Shown: positions 33,457 to 44,984, counted from the first letter of the stretch. The stretch: DNA of 64,000 nucleotides from Calliphora vicina (GCF_958450345.1 NC_088782.1:107166358-107230357), one strand, 5' to 3'. The notes: a model not told the origin generated them from the sequence alone. Program-made: numbers and translations.

Positions 33457-34620
33457 ATTATAAACACATGTTTTAAAAAGTGTTTTTATTATTTGAATTT
33501 TAAGACCATGGTGAGGATATATTAGACTAATTACACGTTTTTTGAAATCTTAAAAATAGTTTCCATTTATATGACTTACTTTTAAAGAAGCCTTACAAAT
33601 CCCTACAGTCAAGTAATAAAGGATGTCTTCTAAGACAAGCAGCCAAAAAATTGTAACATTTTGAAAATTTCCCAGGAAACTCCAACAGACACAGCATTAA
33701 ACACCCTCTATTTTGAACAAAAAATACAAAACTTATTCATTCATTTATTTAATTTTGAACATTTCCTTCTTTTTTTTGGTATAAATATCAAATTTCATAT
33801 AAATTTTCTTTTGTTAGAGCGCTACAGTCTTGTAATAGAAAAGAAACCAAAAATCTAGAGCTCCACTGAGTATTAAAAGGCACGCATGCGTATTAAACAC
33901 ATAAACATCTTTAGGCATTTTTTTAGACAAATTCAAGATTTAATAACCAAATGTAAATTCTCAAGAGTTCTCTGATTACAAATTTAATGTGAACAGCACT
34001 TATGTGTATTTATGTCTTTTTCAAAAGGTTTGTGTGAATTGCCTGTTCAAAACAAACATTTGTACAGCAGATGTGTGTTTTTTTCGTTCCTTTTCAGAGT
34101 TTTAAAAATAAAGATTTCTTTTCTGGTTTCTTGAATCAAAAAAAAAAAAAACATTTAAAACACATGTACAAATAGATCCTGTGTTTGGCCACAAAATAAA
34201 TTTCATACTTGGTTGTTAGCAGGAAATAGCAAGACAGTATAAGTTTTAAGCAAATAAAATATGTTTGAATAGGAAATTTGAATTACTTTAGGCCAAATAC
34301 AACATTGTTTAGGTACAATTAAAGTTTGAACACAAAAAAGTACTGAGATTTTTTGTAATAAGTTATATTTGAAAGGATCTTTGGAAACTAGCCCCCTAAT
34401 TCATAAAAAAAGTTATAGAAAACCAAAAAAAAACTCTTAGATTTTATTAATGGAATGTAAGTTTGTATTACTTATTTTTGTAAAGTAAATAGAGAGTAAC
34501 AATTTCGATTAAACCTTTTTCCTGAAATGCCTTAAGTACAGTGCAGAGTTTCAAACTTGCTAGATTTTCATGATTTTAATGCACAAATGTGAGAACGGCT
34601 GGAGCGATTTGGCTGATTTT
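33457..34620. other. AT-rich intron, no element assigned
   Basis: Transposon-poor stretch. No splice-site-bounded frame stands out. The 65-codon frame at 33661-33858 is Phe/Leu-rich and without features. Confidence 0.3.
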
Positions 34621-35368
34621 TTATACCCTGCACCACCATAGTGGGGAGGGTATAATGCGTTTGTGCTGATGTTTGTAACGCCCAAAAATTAGTCTAACAC
34701 CCACCTTAAAGTATACCGATCGACTTAGAATCACTTTCTGAGTCGATTAAGCGATGTCCGTCCGTCCGTCTGGTCGGCTGGCTGGCTGTCCATGTAAACC
34801 TTGTGCGCAGAGTACAGATCGCAATTTTGAAGATTTTTCGATGAAATTTGATACATATTATTTTTTCGGCTCAAGGACCAAGCCTATTGAAGCTGGCTGA
34901 AATCGGTCCATTATTTCACCTACCCCTAATACAAATGTCCCCTCGAAATTGGAATTTACCGGTCATAAATGTTTAATGAATATATGTATCTCCACAGATT
35001 TCGCTCCAAATAAGTTTTATATATACAAAATTCATGTCACCAAATTTTGTAATGATCGGTCCATAGTTAATCGTAACTCCCATATAGACCCGCTTCCGAA
35101 AATCGCTTTAACGTGCATAAATCGCCTAAAAATGTTGGTATACTCACAAAATTCAACATAGTAAACTTTCATATAGATACAAATCACACGACCTAATTTC
35201 ATGGTGATCGGTCCATAATTGGTCATAGCCCCCATATAAGGCCCACTTCCGAAAATCACTCAAAAATACAAATTATTGAAATTTTAAAAGAAAAATGTTT
35301 TTACTCTTTTACTTAGTGTAGGGTATTATATGGTCGGGCTTGACCGACCATACTTTCTTACTTGTTTT
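34621..35368 (+). mobile_element. mini-me-like family A, full copy
   Basis: TTATACCCTGCACCACCATA to TTTCTTACTTGTTTT. It has more private substitutions than its neighbours (for example CACCTACCCCTAATACAAAT), suggesting an older insertion. Confidence 0.88.
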
Positions 35369-35668
35369 TTATTCGATTCGAAATTTTCAGGAGATGGTTT
35401 GTAAAGAAAAAAATAAAAAATTCCTGGTATTTTTTTTAGTCCAGTCAACTGTAATAAAAATAAGCCTCCGGAAAGTATGCAGTACAAATTTAGATATTTT
35501 ATTTGCAAATAAATAAGAACAGGCAGGTGTATGTGGCTTGGAGAACTAATATTAGTAAATGCTAGTCAACTAGTTTTAAATAAATATTGATAAACTATAA
35601 CAAAAGGTTTAAAATTTAGTAAATGAACAATATTTATAATGAAAATTGCTAAAAAACTGCAAGATTTT

Positions 35669-37235
35669 ATTAGTGGGGACTAGAATGTTATTATATATCT
35701 GTGTTTAATTAATTAACCGAATTAATTTGGCTTAAAAAAATTTCAAAATATTGCTCTAACAAAAAAGTGGAGATTTGTGGAGAGTTTTACAAATATAAGA
35801 TTTTGGACTATTCAAAAACAAAATTTATTTAATTTTCAGTTAATATGTTTAAAAAAAATTAAATTTTCTTATAATATATAAGAATTCTTTTAAAATTAAA
35901 AAAAAAAATTAAGAATTTTTCAATAAAAAATTGAATTTTTATGAAATCTTTAAATATTTTAAGAAATTTCTTGAAATATTTTAGTAAAAATGTGTAGAAC
36001 GTTTAAATCAGTTTTATTGAAGCCACTTTTGAACCAGTATTCAAAATATTCTAAAGATTTCTAACAAAAAATCGGAAAAAATTTTAATTTTTACAGATTT
36101 TCTCTAAAAACTATTGAGAATTTTACAAAATTTATTTGATATTTTTGGTATGTAAATTAAGCAGATTATTTCTGCCTTAAAAATTTTCAGTAAACTCTTT
36201 AAATATAAAAGTGGAGACTTGTGAAAAGTTTCAAAAATGCTAAATTTCAATACTTTAAAAAGCCAAAAATGTAGTATTCAAAAAACAGAGTAGTTGTATG
36301 TATAAAAAAGGTACAATCTATAAAAATTTTAGTAATTTTTAAATATTTTAAGAAATTTCTTGAAATATTTTAGTAAAAATGTGCAGAATGTTTAAATTAA
36401 ATTTATTGAAACCGTTTTTGAACCAGTATTCAAACTACTGTGAAGATTTCTAACATATAATCGGATAAAATTTGAGTAATTCCAGATTTACTCTAAAAAA
36501 TCATAGTTTTTATTGAGAAGTTTACGAATTTATTTTATAGTTTTGGTATGTAAATTTGGCGTTTTATTTCTGCCTTCAAAATTTTCCGCAAACTCTTTTA
36601 ATATAAAAGTGGAGACTTGTGGAAAGTTTCAAAAATGCTAAATTTCCGTACCTTAAAAAGCCAAAAATGTAGTATTCAAAAAACAGAGTAGTTTTATGTA
36701 TACAAAAGTTAAAATCTATTAAAATTTCAGTAATTTGAAAGATTTTAAACAAAAACTCTGGTAAAATTTTACATATTATTAGTTTTTATTTTTAAAAAGT
36801 AAAATTTTTTCTTAGTGGTGACTACAATTTTATTACCGTAATAAAGCTGAGTATTTCTGCTTTTAAAAATTGCAAAAATATCGTCAAATAAAAAAGTGGA
36901 GACTTGTGGAGAGTTTCAAAAACTTACAATTTTAGCATTTTAAAAAGTTCGTTTTGTTTAAAAACAGGTTTAATCTACAAAAGTTTAAAACATTTCATAG
37001 ATTAAATAAAAATATTGGAAATTTTAACTTTTAAAAATTTTAAATTGCAAAAAAATCGTCAAATACAAAAGTGGAGACTTGTGGAGAGTTTCAAAAAAGC
37101 ACAATTTTAGCATTTTAAAAAGTCCAAAAATATATTATTTTAAAAACAAACGCGTTTTGTATAAAAACAGGTTTAATCTACAAAAGTTTAAAACATTTTA
37201 AAGATTAAATAAAATTATTGAAAATTTTAAGTTAT
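35669..37235 (+). repeat. intronic paired-box tandem array, units 7-11
   Basis: Box 2 (consensus AAAAGTGGAGACTTGTGGAG plus AGTTTCAAAAA) occurs at about 35763, 36207, 36604, 36894 and 37067; box 1 at 35670 and 36812. Units of about 390 bp align over most of their length (CCAGTATTCAAA and GATTTCTAACA at 36030 and 36425). The last two units shorten to about 176 bp and share CAGGTTTAATCTACAAAAGT at 36966 and 37169. This is the densest and best preserved part of the family. Confidence 0.8.
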
Positions 37236-37261
37236 TGGCAGTTTTTGGCTCATCATTTTTA

Positions 37262-37520
37262 CTTTCTTTACCCTTCACCATGTCATCCCTTTTGTAATTT
37301 CTACATTTTTCATATGCATATTTATGTTCTGGATCGGAGTATATAAGGCCAAGTTCCGTAGCATACAAATAACTTGCATACATGATTCATACATCAATAT
37401 ATGGTCTATAGTGCCGGTTCGATTGCTATTTAAAATAGAGAAAATCGGCCCATAAATTGCTGAGATACCACGAGAAAAATCCACGGCAATTTTTTACATA
37501 TTTATTATCTATATCTGGAT
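37262..37520 (+). mobile_element. mini-me-like family C relic
   Basis: TTACCCTTCACCATGTCATC begins a decayed copy, followed by GCATACAAATAACTTGCATA and AAAATCGGCCCATAAATTGC, which are family C phrases. The right end is lost. Confidence 0.6.
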
Positions 37521-38690
37521 TTCAATATTTTGAAGTTATTTCTACTTTTAAAGACTTTTATAAATAAAATTAATGAAAACTACTTATATCTTCTTAGCTA
37601 AAACAATTCAGCATTTTAAAAAGAAAATAATTATAACCCTATCAAAGTAAATTAAGTATTAATTTATGGTTTTTTTAAACTATAGGCCCTTCGAACTTCA
37701 CTTCATTCCAAAAATATAAGTTCTTTTAAGACTTTTATAAAAATAATTTATGACAAGTACATCTTTTTAGCAAAGAAAAGCTGAAAATCAAAGTAAATTA
37801 AATATTAAGATTTTTTAAGTTATTGGTCCTTCGAACTTCTCTTAAAAATTGTTCTCTTGGGTTCACAGAAACCACAAATGTCTTCCAATTACTAACTATA
37901 ATTGAGTAAATAATTATAATCTTATCTTATTAAGTATTAATTTAAGGACTTTTAGTTTAAGTTATTGGTCCTTCGAACTTCTCTTTATTCCCCAAAAATC
38001 AGTTTTAAGTTCTTTTAAGACTTTTATAAAAATAATTTATGACAATTACATATTTTAAGCTAAGAAAGGCAGAAAATTATAAGAAGCTTATCAAAGTAAA
38101 TTAAATATTATGATTTTTTAAACTATTGGTCCTACGAACTGCTCTTAAAAATAGTTCTCTTGAGTTCACAGAAACCACGAGAGTTTAAAGTCTTACAATT
38201 ACTACTTATATTATTTTTTATTTATAATTGAGTAAATAATTATAATCTTATCTTATTAAGTATTAATTTAAGGACCTTTAGTTTAAGTTTTTTTAAACTA
38301 TTGGTCCTTCGAACTTCTCTTTCTTTCAAAAATATAAGTTTTAAGTTCTTTTAAGACATTTATAAAAATAAATTATGACAACTACATATTTTTAGCTAAG
38401 AAAGGCAGAAAGTTATAAGAAGCTTAACAAACATAATTAAATATTAAGATTTTTTAAACTATCGGTCCTTCGAACTGCTCTTCAAAATAGTTCTCTTGGG
38501 TTCATAGAAACCACGAGAGTTTAAAGTTTTTCAATTACTAACTTATATTATTTTCTATTAATAATTGAGAAATTAATTAGAAAGTAAATTAAATATTAAG
38601 ATTTTTTAAACTATTGGTCCTTTGAACTGCTCTTAAAAATAGTTCTCTTGGGTTCACAAAAACCATTATTTTATTATATTATTTTCTCTT
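37521..38690 (+). repeat. dimeric tandem array next to the exon-2 acceptor
   Basis: The phrase TTGGTCCTTCGAACTTCTCT, or a close variant, occurs seven times (about 37682, 37824, 37964, 38122, 38300, 38460, 38610). Two types alternate: one continues into CTTTATTCC and TTAAGTTCTTTTAAGAC, the other into TAAAAATAGTTCTCTTGGGT and CACAGAAACCACGAGAG. The dimer period is about 280-340 bp. The array ends about 50 bp before the splice acceptor. Confidence 0.75.
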
Positions 38691-38739
38691 TATATTTGAA
38701 TTCTTATTAACAATTTCCTTTCCTTGCTTTTCTTTACAG

Positions 38740-39712
38740 AGGTGGCTCCCATGCCGCAGAACACAGTGGTCCTTTGGGACTTAATCTCAGCGCCTTGGCT
38801 CATCACATGACAGCCACTGTTAACAACAATCTAGCCAATGGTAACAACAACAATAATAACAACAACTCTAGTAAAACCAATTTCAAACACAATTCCTTGC
38901 ATTCGTCATTCAATGACTCGGCTTTAAATCTTTCCAAATGTTCCTCTTCTCTGAATGTCAGCGGTGATGATTACTATTATTTTGTCAAACCCGAATTGGA
39001 TTTATCCAATCAAAATACCAATCCTAATGCCAATACAGCTGTAGTAAATGGTGCCGCCAATGCTGCTAATAATATACCACCAGCCCATCAAAATTCTCAA
39101 CACAATGACAGTCGTGTTTCGTCGACCCGCAATGATTCCAGTAATCAAAACAATACCTATGATGATTTGGATAATTCCTCTTTGCGCAGTGGTGAAGACG
39201 AAAACTCCTCGGTACGCAATACCGCCTTAAGTCATCAGGGCTCGGATGAGGTGGAGGAGTTGGAAGCCATTGATGCTGATTTCCCCTATCCCTTGATATT
39301 AAACTCCACTTCCCCATCGACCAGCGCCAATGCACCGGCCCTTAAGCGTAGACGCAAACATTTGCAAAGCAATGGCGAGGAGGAGGAGGAAGACGAGGAT
39401 GAAGATGACTATGAGGGTCAGATGTTGCAGCAACATCGTCACTTGAGAGCCCAGCAGAATCAGGCCAATGGTTTGGCGGCTGCTGGCCTAATGAGCGGCA
39501 TGGGCGATATGATGCCGCCGCCACAAACAGTACGTGAAGTTTTAAATTCCAAATTTTGTGGTTTCATATCGGCCAAACTGAATAGCATGGAAGACACGGA
39601 GGCAGACAATTTAATGAACAAAATACTCATGTTATTAGTGCAAACACAAATGACACAATCAGTCAACAATTCAGTTCTAACGATGCCCAATGGTCAAAAT
39701 GAAAACAAATGA
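38740..39712 (+). CDS. MADF-BESS domain protein, coding exon 2 (BESS part, C-terminus)
   Basis: This exon supplies residues 258-581 and the stop. It opens with GGSHAAEHSGPLGLNLSALA, then Asn-rich (NNNNNNNN near 288) and Ser-rich stretches, a basic patch LKRRRKH near 460, an acidic run EEEEEDEDEDD near 471-481, and a Gln-rich segment. Residues about 529-563 (KFCGFISAKLNSMEDTEAD, then NLMNKILMLLVQTQ) fit a BESS motif, a C-terminal protein-interaction module that accompanies MADF domains in Drosophila regulators such as Adf-1 and Dip3. The order MADF then BESS defines the family. Low-complexity linkers make it longer than most members. Reading frame and splice phase agree with exon 1. Orthology was not established. 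Confidence 0.9.
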
Positions 39713-40600
39713 GCAGCCAGCCAGCCGGCCAAACACCGAAAGGAGAGATAGAAAAAAAGAAGCTGAATACAAAAACCCAAACAAAATGAACAAAAAGTGC
39801 CATATGAATAGATTTTTTTCTTTTGTGATTTTTATACAAGATTTTTTTGATTTATTTTTAAACTGGTTTAAAAACAAAAGGGACTTGATTCCAATTAGAG
39901 ATTATTATTACATTTTATATACATATATGCTTTTTTAAAATGTCGCAAACATGAATATAAATTTGTGTTGCAAATTTTTTTATCATAATTTTTTTATAAT
40001 AAGTAGCATTTAATTTATTTACCTACATAATTTTTTAAAAAGGGGATGTTCTTAAAACAGGAAATAAAATATTTTATTTGGAAAAGCATTAAAAAAAAGA
40101 ATTTTGTTTTTAATTTTTTTTTATTTCATTTCCTTTCCTAGATTTTTAAAGAACATTTTCATTTAATATACTCGTTTTATATAAATACTTTTATTAAATT
40201 CAAAAATATTTGTTTTTATTATAAACATTTTCAATCAAATTTGAATTCATTTTTTATTTTTGTCTAGTGTTTCTATAATCTAAAGGATTAAGTCTTTTTT
40301 TTTTACTAAATTTTATTATTATTCTTTAATTTTTTTTCCAACATTTGCTTTCAATTTAATTTGTTTCAGCAAAGAGAAAAGACATTTTTTTAATTTCATT
40401 TTATCTATAAATATTTTTAATTTAAGGGTGCCAAAGTTATTAGTTTGTAAATTATTTTATTATATCCTTATTAAGTTAAGTTTAAATATATGTATTTTAT
40501 ATTTAAAGTTAATATCTAAAAAAATATTTTAAAAACAAAAAAAAAAAAAAAATACAACCAAATAAATATTAAATATATTGAAGTTTTGTTATAATAAAAC
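39713..40600 (+). other. 3' UTR of the MADF-BESS gene with candidate poly(A) signals
   Basis: AT-rich non-coding DNA after the stop codon. AATAAA hexamers occur at 40063-40068, 40561-40566 and 40593-40598. Which one is used cannot be told. Frames at 39690-39938 and 39677-39877 are shadows. Confidence 0.5.
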
Positions 40601-41034
40601 ATAAAATTTAGAAAGAGTTTATTTTCTTAAAAAGAAACTGGGTTAATAAATATCTACAAGGCTAGAAAGTCTTTATGTGCTGTAAAAACAATAGGAACAT
40701 TTCAGGATTTGGTACTTATTTATTATATAACGAGAGCGGGTCAATTGAATTTCCCGCAACAGATATCTGTCAGTTGACTCCTGTCAAAATCTAAAGAAGC
40801 TGTTATATTTAGTTTGTATGTGACAAAATGTTGCTCATAGTCAAACATAGGTTTTCACGGAATGAAAAATTGACCACGCCCACTTTTTTCGATTTATCTA
40901 AAATCGGAAAACGTGGGCGTGGTCAACGTGGCTAATTTTTTGTTTAAATGTTCGTAGTTATCCAATTTATGTTTTTACCACTCCCACTTATACGCCCACT
41001 TTTTTCGATTTATCTAAAATCGGAAAACGATTGC
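40601..41034. other. intergenic with a GC-rich hairpin
   Basis: At 40872-40924, GACCACGCCCAC...GTGGGCGTGGTC forms a stem of about 24 bp with two or three mismatches and a 5-6 nt loop. The segment CGCCCACTTTTTTCGATTTA repeats at 40877 and 40993, so there is a local tandem duplication. Nothing else is recognised. Confidence 0.55.
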
Positions 41035-41930
41035 ACCTTAGGGTGGCCCTTAATAAACGAAGGTTGGATTTTGGCCATTCTCACCCCCCAGTTTGGTGAA
41101 TATTAGTAAAAAAATCACCCTGACAAAATTTTAGATAAATCGGTTGGGGTTAAGACGTGCCGCAAGCCCTCTGAAGTTTTGAGATGCATTTACAAGGGGA
41201 AAAAAGGCATTTTTTTTTAGTTTTTGTAAAAATTTTGCCATTAAAAAATTACTTTTCCAATATAATTTAAAAGAATAGAAATGTGTACGCAATTTTCGTT
41301 CTAAGGAGACATAAAAAACAGAAATTGGTCAAAAAATGTTAAAGTTATTAAAAATTCACCAGGCCATTAACGTGTCTCAGGCCACTAGAACAAGAAATGT
41401 AGGAACAAAATTAACATATTTTGATAAACTTTAAAATAAAAACTAAGTTTTACTTAAAATATGTCCATATTTACTTGTATATGAGTTTTTGTCTTCGTAT
41501 GATACCGTTAACCTATTCTTAGGTATGAACAAAAAAATAAAATTTTTTTAACGGCAGTTTCAAAACTCCATTTTCAAATTTTTAAAAATTTTGTTAAACA
41601 AATTTCAGAATTTTTTGATCATCTCATTGGGAATTATTAAGTATATAATAGGGAATAACAGTGTGAAAAAAATATGAAAATATCTCTTATAGTTTTTCCG
41701 TACCTGCGATTTAAATTTTTAAATTTTCGAGAAAAACCAATTATTTGGCATTTTTAGGCGAATGAGCTCTATTTCCTTACTCTTATGAATTTTATGCAAA
41801 ACTTATTCAGAATATTATAGTCCAGATAATTCTAATAATACTCTGAAACTTTTACTAAAATCGGAAAACGTTAACCCTTAAATCGTGAAGGTCAAATGTA
41901 AAATTTTTCAATATTTGGAATGGATCGTGC
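41035..41930 (+). mobile_element. single arm of a long inverted-repeat element
   Basis: Begins TTAGGGTGGCCCTTAATAAA and runs through AAATCGGTTGGGGTTAAGAC, GCCATTAACGTGTCTCAGGC and a final GTGAAGGTCAAATGTAAAAT. The same sequence forms both arms of the foldback at 48827-51226. Here only one arm is present, and the following DNA is unrelated to the foldback centre. Confidence 0.75.
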
Positions 41931-42658
41931 ACGAAAAAGCTATTTTCTGGGAAAAAATGTTAACAATATTGTTTGGCGGATTCTTAGCTATATTGTTGCC
42001 ATATAAAGTTAAGCGTTATCAGCAAGTCTGAATTAGCTGTTGGCCAAAAACTGATGACACCTTTTTCTGAGGGCCCACTGTTTTTCAGAATGTTTGGGGC
42101 CCATACAAACAAATTGCTCACCAAAATGGACAAACTGAGTATAGGGTTTTACTATCCTTTGGTATCAGAGTGGAACCTGGCCAGACAATTTTTGTAAATC
42201 TTAAACAAAGTTTCCATTTTTTTTGTCAATACTATAATGATAAATAATTTTTAGTTTGTTTTCTATTTTATGAATTTAGTTAATTATGTTCTTAATATAT
42301 TGCTATATTTGTTAATATATTGCTATAAATTGGACACATTATAGAGAAAACATTTTTTGTTTGGTCGAACCAAATGCATCTGGAACCTACTATGTGTTTT
42401 CCCGATGGAATATAATATTAAAGTCAAACGTTCACAGGCTCTACTCCCTCCCATAACTTTATTTACTAATATCAATACAATACAATGCACTGCATCTATA
42501 GAGGCATCCCCTGAGTGTTGGTTATACAAAATAAAAAATATGCACAAAAACACTTTTCTTTTAAAATCTATAAAACCAACCTTCATTGCTCATTATTTCT
42601 TAAATGTTTATGATTTCTAAGAAATGAGGAATCCAATGTCTTTAACCTTATTATTTAA
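41931..42658. other. possible interior of the same element, unrecognised
   Basis: 41931-42240 is somewhat richer in GC and gives short open stretches (for example YKQIAHQNGQTEYRVLLSFG on the plus strand) that may be decayed transposon coding sequence. I cannot name a family. Both strands are open at 42323-42620 without domains. Confidence 0.3.
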
Positions 42659-43337
42659 CTAGCTGAACCCGGTCCGCGTTGAAGGCCTTTAGAAAACATC
42701 TGTTTTATATTGCATATCGATCTCGATTTTAATATACAGTGTCGGTGAATCAACCTTCAATGTTAATACATGTAGTCGCATTTCGGCTGGTTCTAATGAA
42801 TTCAAAAATTCAGTATGGAAATATCTTATTCATGACCCTATAAGCAAACCAAATTGTTTATTACAGACAGAAAATTAAAATCTGACTTTACACTGTTACC
42901 TAATAGGCTTTTCTGAAGACACCGTGAAAATATCATCAAAATAGGTCCAGCCATTTTTGAGTCCATACGGAACATATATACACACATCCATTTTTATGAA
43001 ATATAGGGCATTAGCGGTATAATGTAAAAATTAGATTTTTACACACCCCTCCGCCCACAGACCGAATATCAAAAATCTGACTATACAGTGTTACCCGCTG
43101 GGATATTCTGAAGATTCCCTGAAAATTTCATCAAAATCGGTGGAGCCGTTTTTTATATATATAGATGGCATTAGCGGTATAATGTAAAAATTTGATAATG
43201 CCACGCCCCTCCGCCCACAGACCGAAAATCAAAAATCTAACCTTACAGTGTTACCCGCTAGACTATTCTGAAGATTCCCTGAAAATTTCATCAAAATCGG
43301 TCCAGCCGTTTTTGAGTTCATTCGGAACATACATCTA
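42659..43337 (-). mobile_element. Helitron end plus tandem head fragments
   Basis: CTAGCTGAACCCGGTCCGCG at 42659 is the reverse of a Helitron 3' end (hairpin region, then CTAG followed by T). From 42900, blocks of about 165 bp ending in CCGTTTTTGAGT-like sequence repeat (43020-43180 and 43185-43340). They share CCCTCCGCCCACAGACCGAA and TTCCCTGAAAATTTCATCAA. No coding region is left. Confidence 0.7.
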
Positions 43338-44182
43338 TCTATATATATAAAAATGGATGTTTGTATGTGGGTATGTATGTATGTGTGTATGTATGTTCCG
43401 AATGAACTCAAAAACGGCTCCACCGATTTTGATGAAATTTATAGGGAATCTTCAGAATAGCCTTGTGGGTAACATTGTAAAGTCAGATTTTTGATTTTCG
43501 GTGTGTGGGCGGAGGGGCGTGGCATTATCAAATTTTTACATTATACCGCTAATACCATCTATATATATAAAAAACTTCTGGACAGATTTTGATGAAATTT
43601 TCAGGGAATCTTCAGAATAACCCAGCGGGTAACACTGTAAAGTCAGATTTTTGATATTCGGTCGGTGGGCGGAGATGTGTGTAAAAATCTAATTTTTACA
43701 TTATACCGTTAATGCCATTATATATAAAAACAGATGTGTGTATGTATGTTCCATATGGACTCAGAAACTGCTGGACCGATTTTGATAAAATTTTCACGGA
43801 ATCTTCAGAAAACGTAACACTGTAAAGTCATATACATAAATACTTTTTTTTTATTTCCAACGTTCAAACAATGACAATTTTCATTTTGTTGCTTAACATC
43901 ATTCTAAAAATTAATGATTTGGTGTAAGCGAAAAAAGAAATACATTCCATTCTTTTATATTATCGCTCGATGATAAAAAAATTTTGTTTACTCTTGCAAA
44001 TTAGGTGCATGATTAAAAAATTTCCATATGAAATCTATTAAAAAATAATATTTTGAATAACTCTCCGCATATCACCTTTAATAAAAAATAACGGTTTTAT
44101 TCAAATAAAATTTGTTTTTGAAAGGGCATCTACGTCTAGAGTCGCAGAAACGGGAAGAGAACGAGAATCACGGCTTTAGCAA

Positions 44183-44560
44183 ATGCGTTGCAGTGCATCT
44201 TTATCGAGTGCTGCAGAAACACCTCAACAGCATATAGTTGTTCGCTCCCGAATGGCTCGATCAAGAGAAAGAATCGATTTAAAGTTGCCCGGATTTTATT
44301 ACAATAAGTATGATGACTACAGGAATCACAAGGATGTACTAATTGGCGCAATGAACAAACATTACTTACATTGCAGCATTTTGAAGTTCCCTAAGGAATC
44401 TCCGGGAATATGCTGTTCGAACGGTGAAGTTATTCTGCCACCAGTTATTGAGCCGTCTGAGCTGCTACTAAGTTACATTTCCGGCGCGAATCCTATTTCC
44501 AAACACTTCCTTCAAAATATCCAAAAGTACAACATATGCTTTCAAATGACATCGGCTTGA
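44183..44560 (+). pseudogene. Helitron Rep/helicase protein, N-terminal fragment
   Basis: A 125-codon frame reading CSNGEVILPPVIEPSELLLS, then FLQNIQKYNICFQMTSA. This corresponds to the conserved segment (CC..GKV.LP, FL..IR.YN..FQMTS) at the start of the Helitron helicase-like N domain. It then breaks off. It lies inside the Helitron copy, same strand. Confidence 0.7.
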
Positions 44561-44639
44561 TCCCTCCACAAATTAGATTTCATTTCCGGACTTCTGCCAA
44601 ATGCAAATGAGTATTCAAGACGTTGTCCACAAAGTATTC

Positions 44640-44870
44640 CAAAGTCTTACAACGAACTACAACAATTCGGATTGTCTGTGTGAACATGCAATTTTGGCAC
44701 CAACAAATTATGATGTTAACAAGATCAATAAGCAAATACAATTAAAACTGCCTGGCAAAACAATAAAATACAAATAGATTGACACAGTAATGAACGAAGA
44801 ACAAGTCGTCGATTATCCTACTGAATTTTTGAATTCATTGGATCACCGAAATTGTATATTAAAATCGAGA
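44640..44870 (+). pseudogene. Helitron helicase fragment
   Basis: After a deletion the same strand reads SDCLCEHAILAPTNYDVNKI, then NKQIQLKLPG and EEQVVDYPTEFLNSLD, a stretch near the C-terminal end of Helitron helicases. In-frame stops are present. The central Rep and helicase motifs between the two fragments are missing. Confidence 0.7.
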
Positions 44871-44926
44871 TGCAATATAAAACAGATGTTTTCTAAGGGC
44901 CAGCAACGCGGACCGGGTTCATCTAG

Positions 44927-44974
44927 TACATACATACATACACACATACAAACATCCATTTTTATATATATAGA
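44927..44974 (-). mobile_element. minus-strand Helitron 5' tip abutting the plus-strand copy
   Basis: In reverse this reads TCTATATATATAAAAATGGA, TGTTTGTATGTGTG and so on, the same 5' tip as at 43338. It directly follows the CTAG end, so two Helitron pieces meet tip to tail. Confidence 0.55.
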
Positions 44975-44984
44975 TTTAATAAAC

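Larger units (their letters stand above)
11498..38739 (+). other. 27.2-kb intron of the MADF-BESS gene
   Basis: Donor GTAAGT at 11498 and acceptor TTTACAG ending at 38739, after a pyrimidine-rich tract. The phase matches: two bases of a Lys codon on the left and one on the right restore AAA. It holds many mobile elements plus two intron-specific tandem repeat systems. If unspliced, translation stops immediately at the TAA inside the donor, giving a MADF-only protein of 258 residues. Confidence 0.88.
43338..44926 (+). mobile_element. Helitron copy with TC start and CTAG end
   Basis: Starts TCTATATATATAAAAATGGA after a host A and ends GCGGACCGGGTTCATCTAG before a host T. These are the Helitron hallmarks: TC and CTRR termini, insertion between A and T, no target duplication. 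Its first 500 bp consist of repeated terminal blocks in mirror orientation to those on the left. The inside keeps parts of a Rep/helicase protein. Internal deletion makes it non-autonomous. Confidence 0.8.

Noticed and set aside
39066..39524. Several frames on both strands within MADF exon 2
   Set aside because: Shadows of the real coding frame; Asn- and Glu-rich codons leave other frames open.
42323..42620. Overlapping 87-codon frames on both strands
   Set aside because: Mutually overlapping, no recognisable family, near-random composition.
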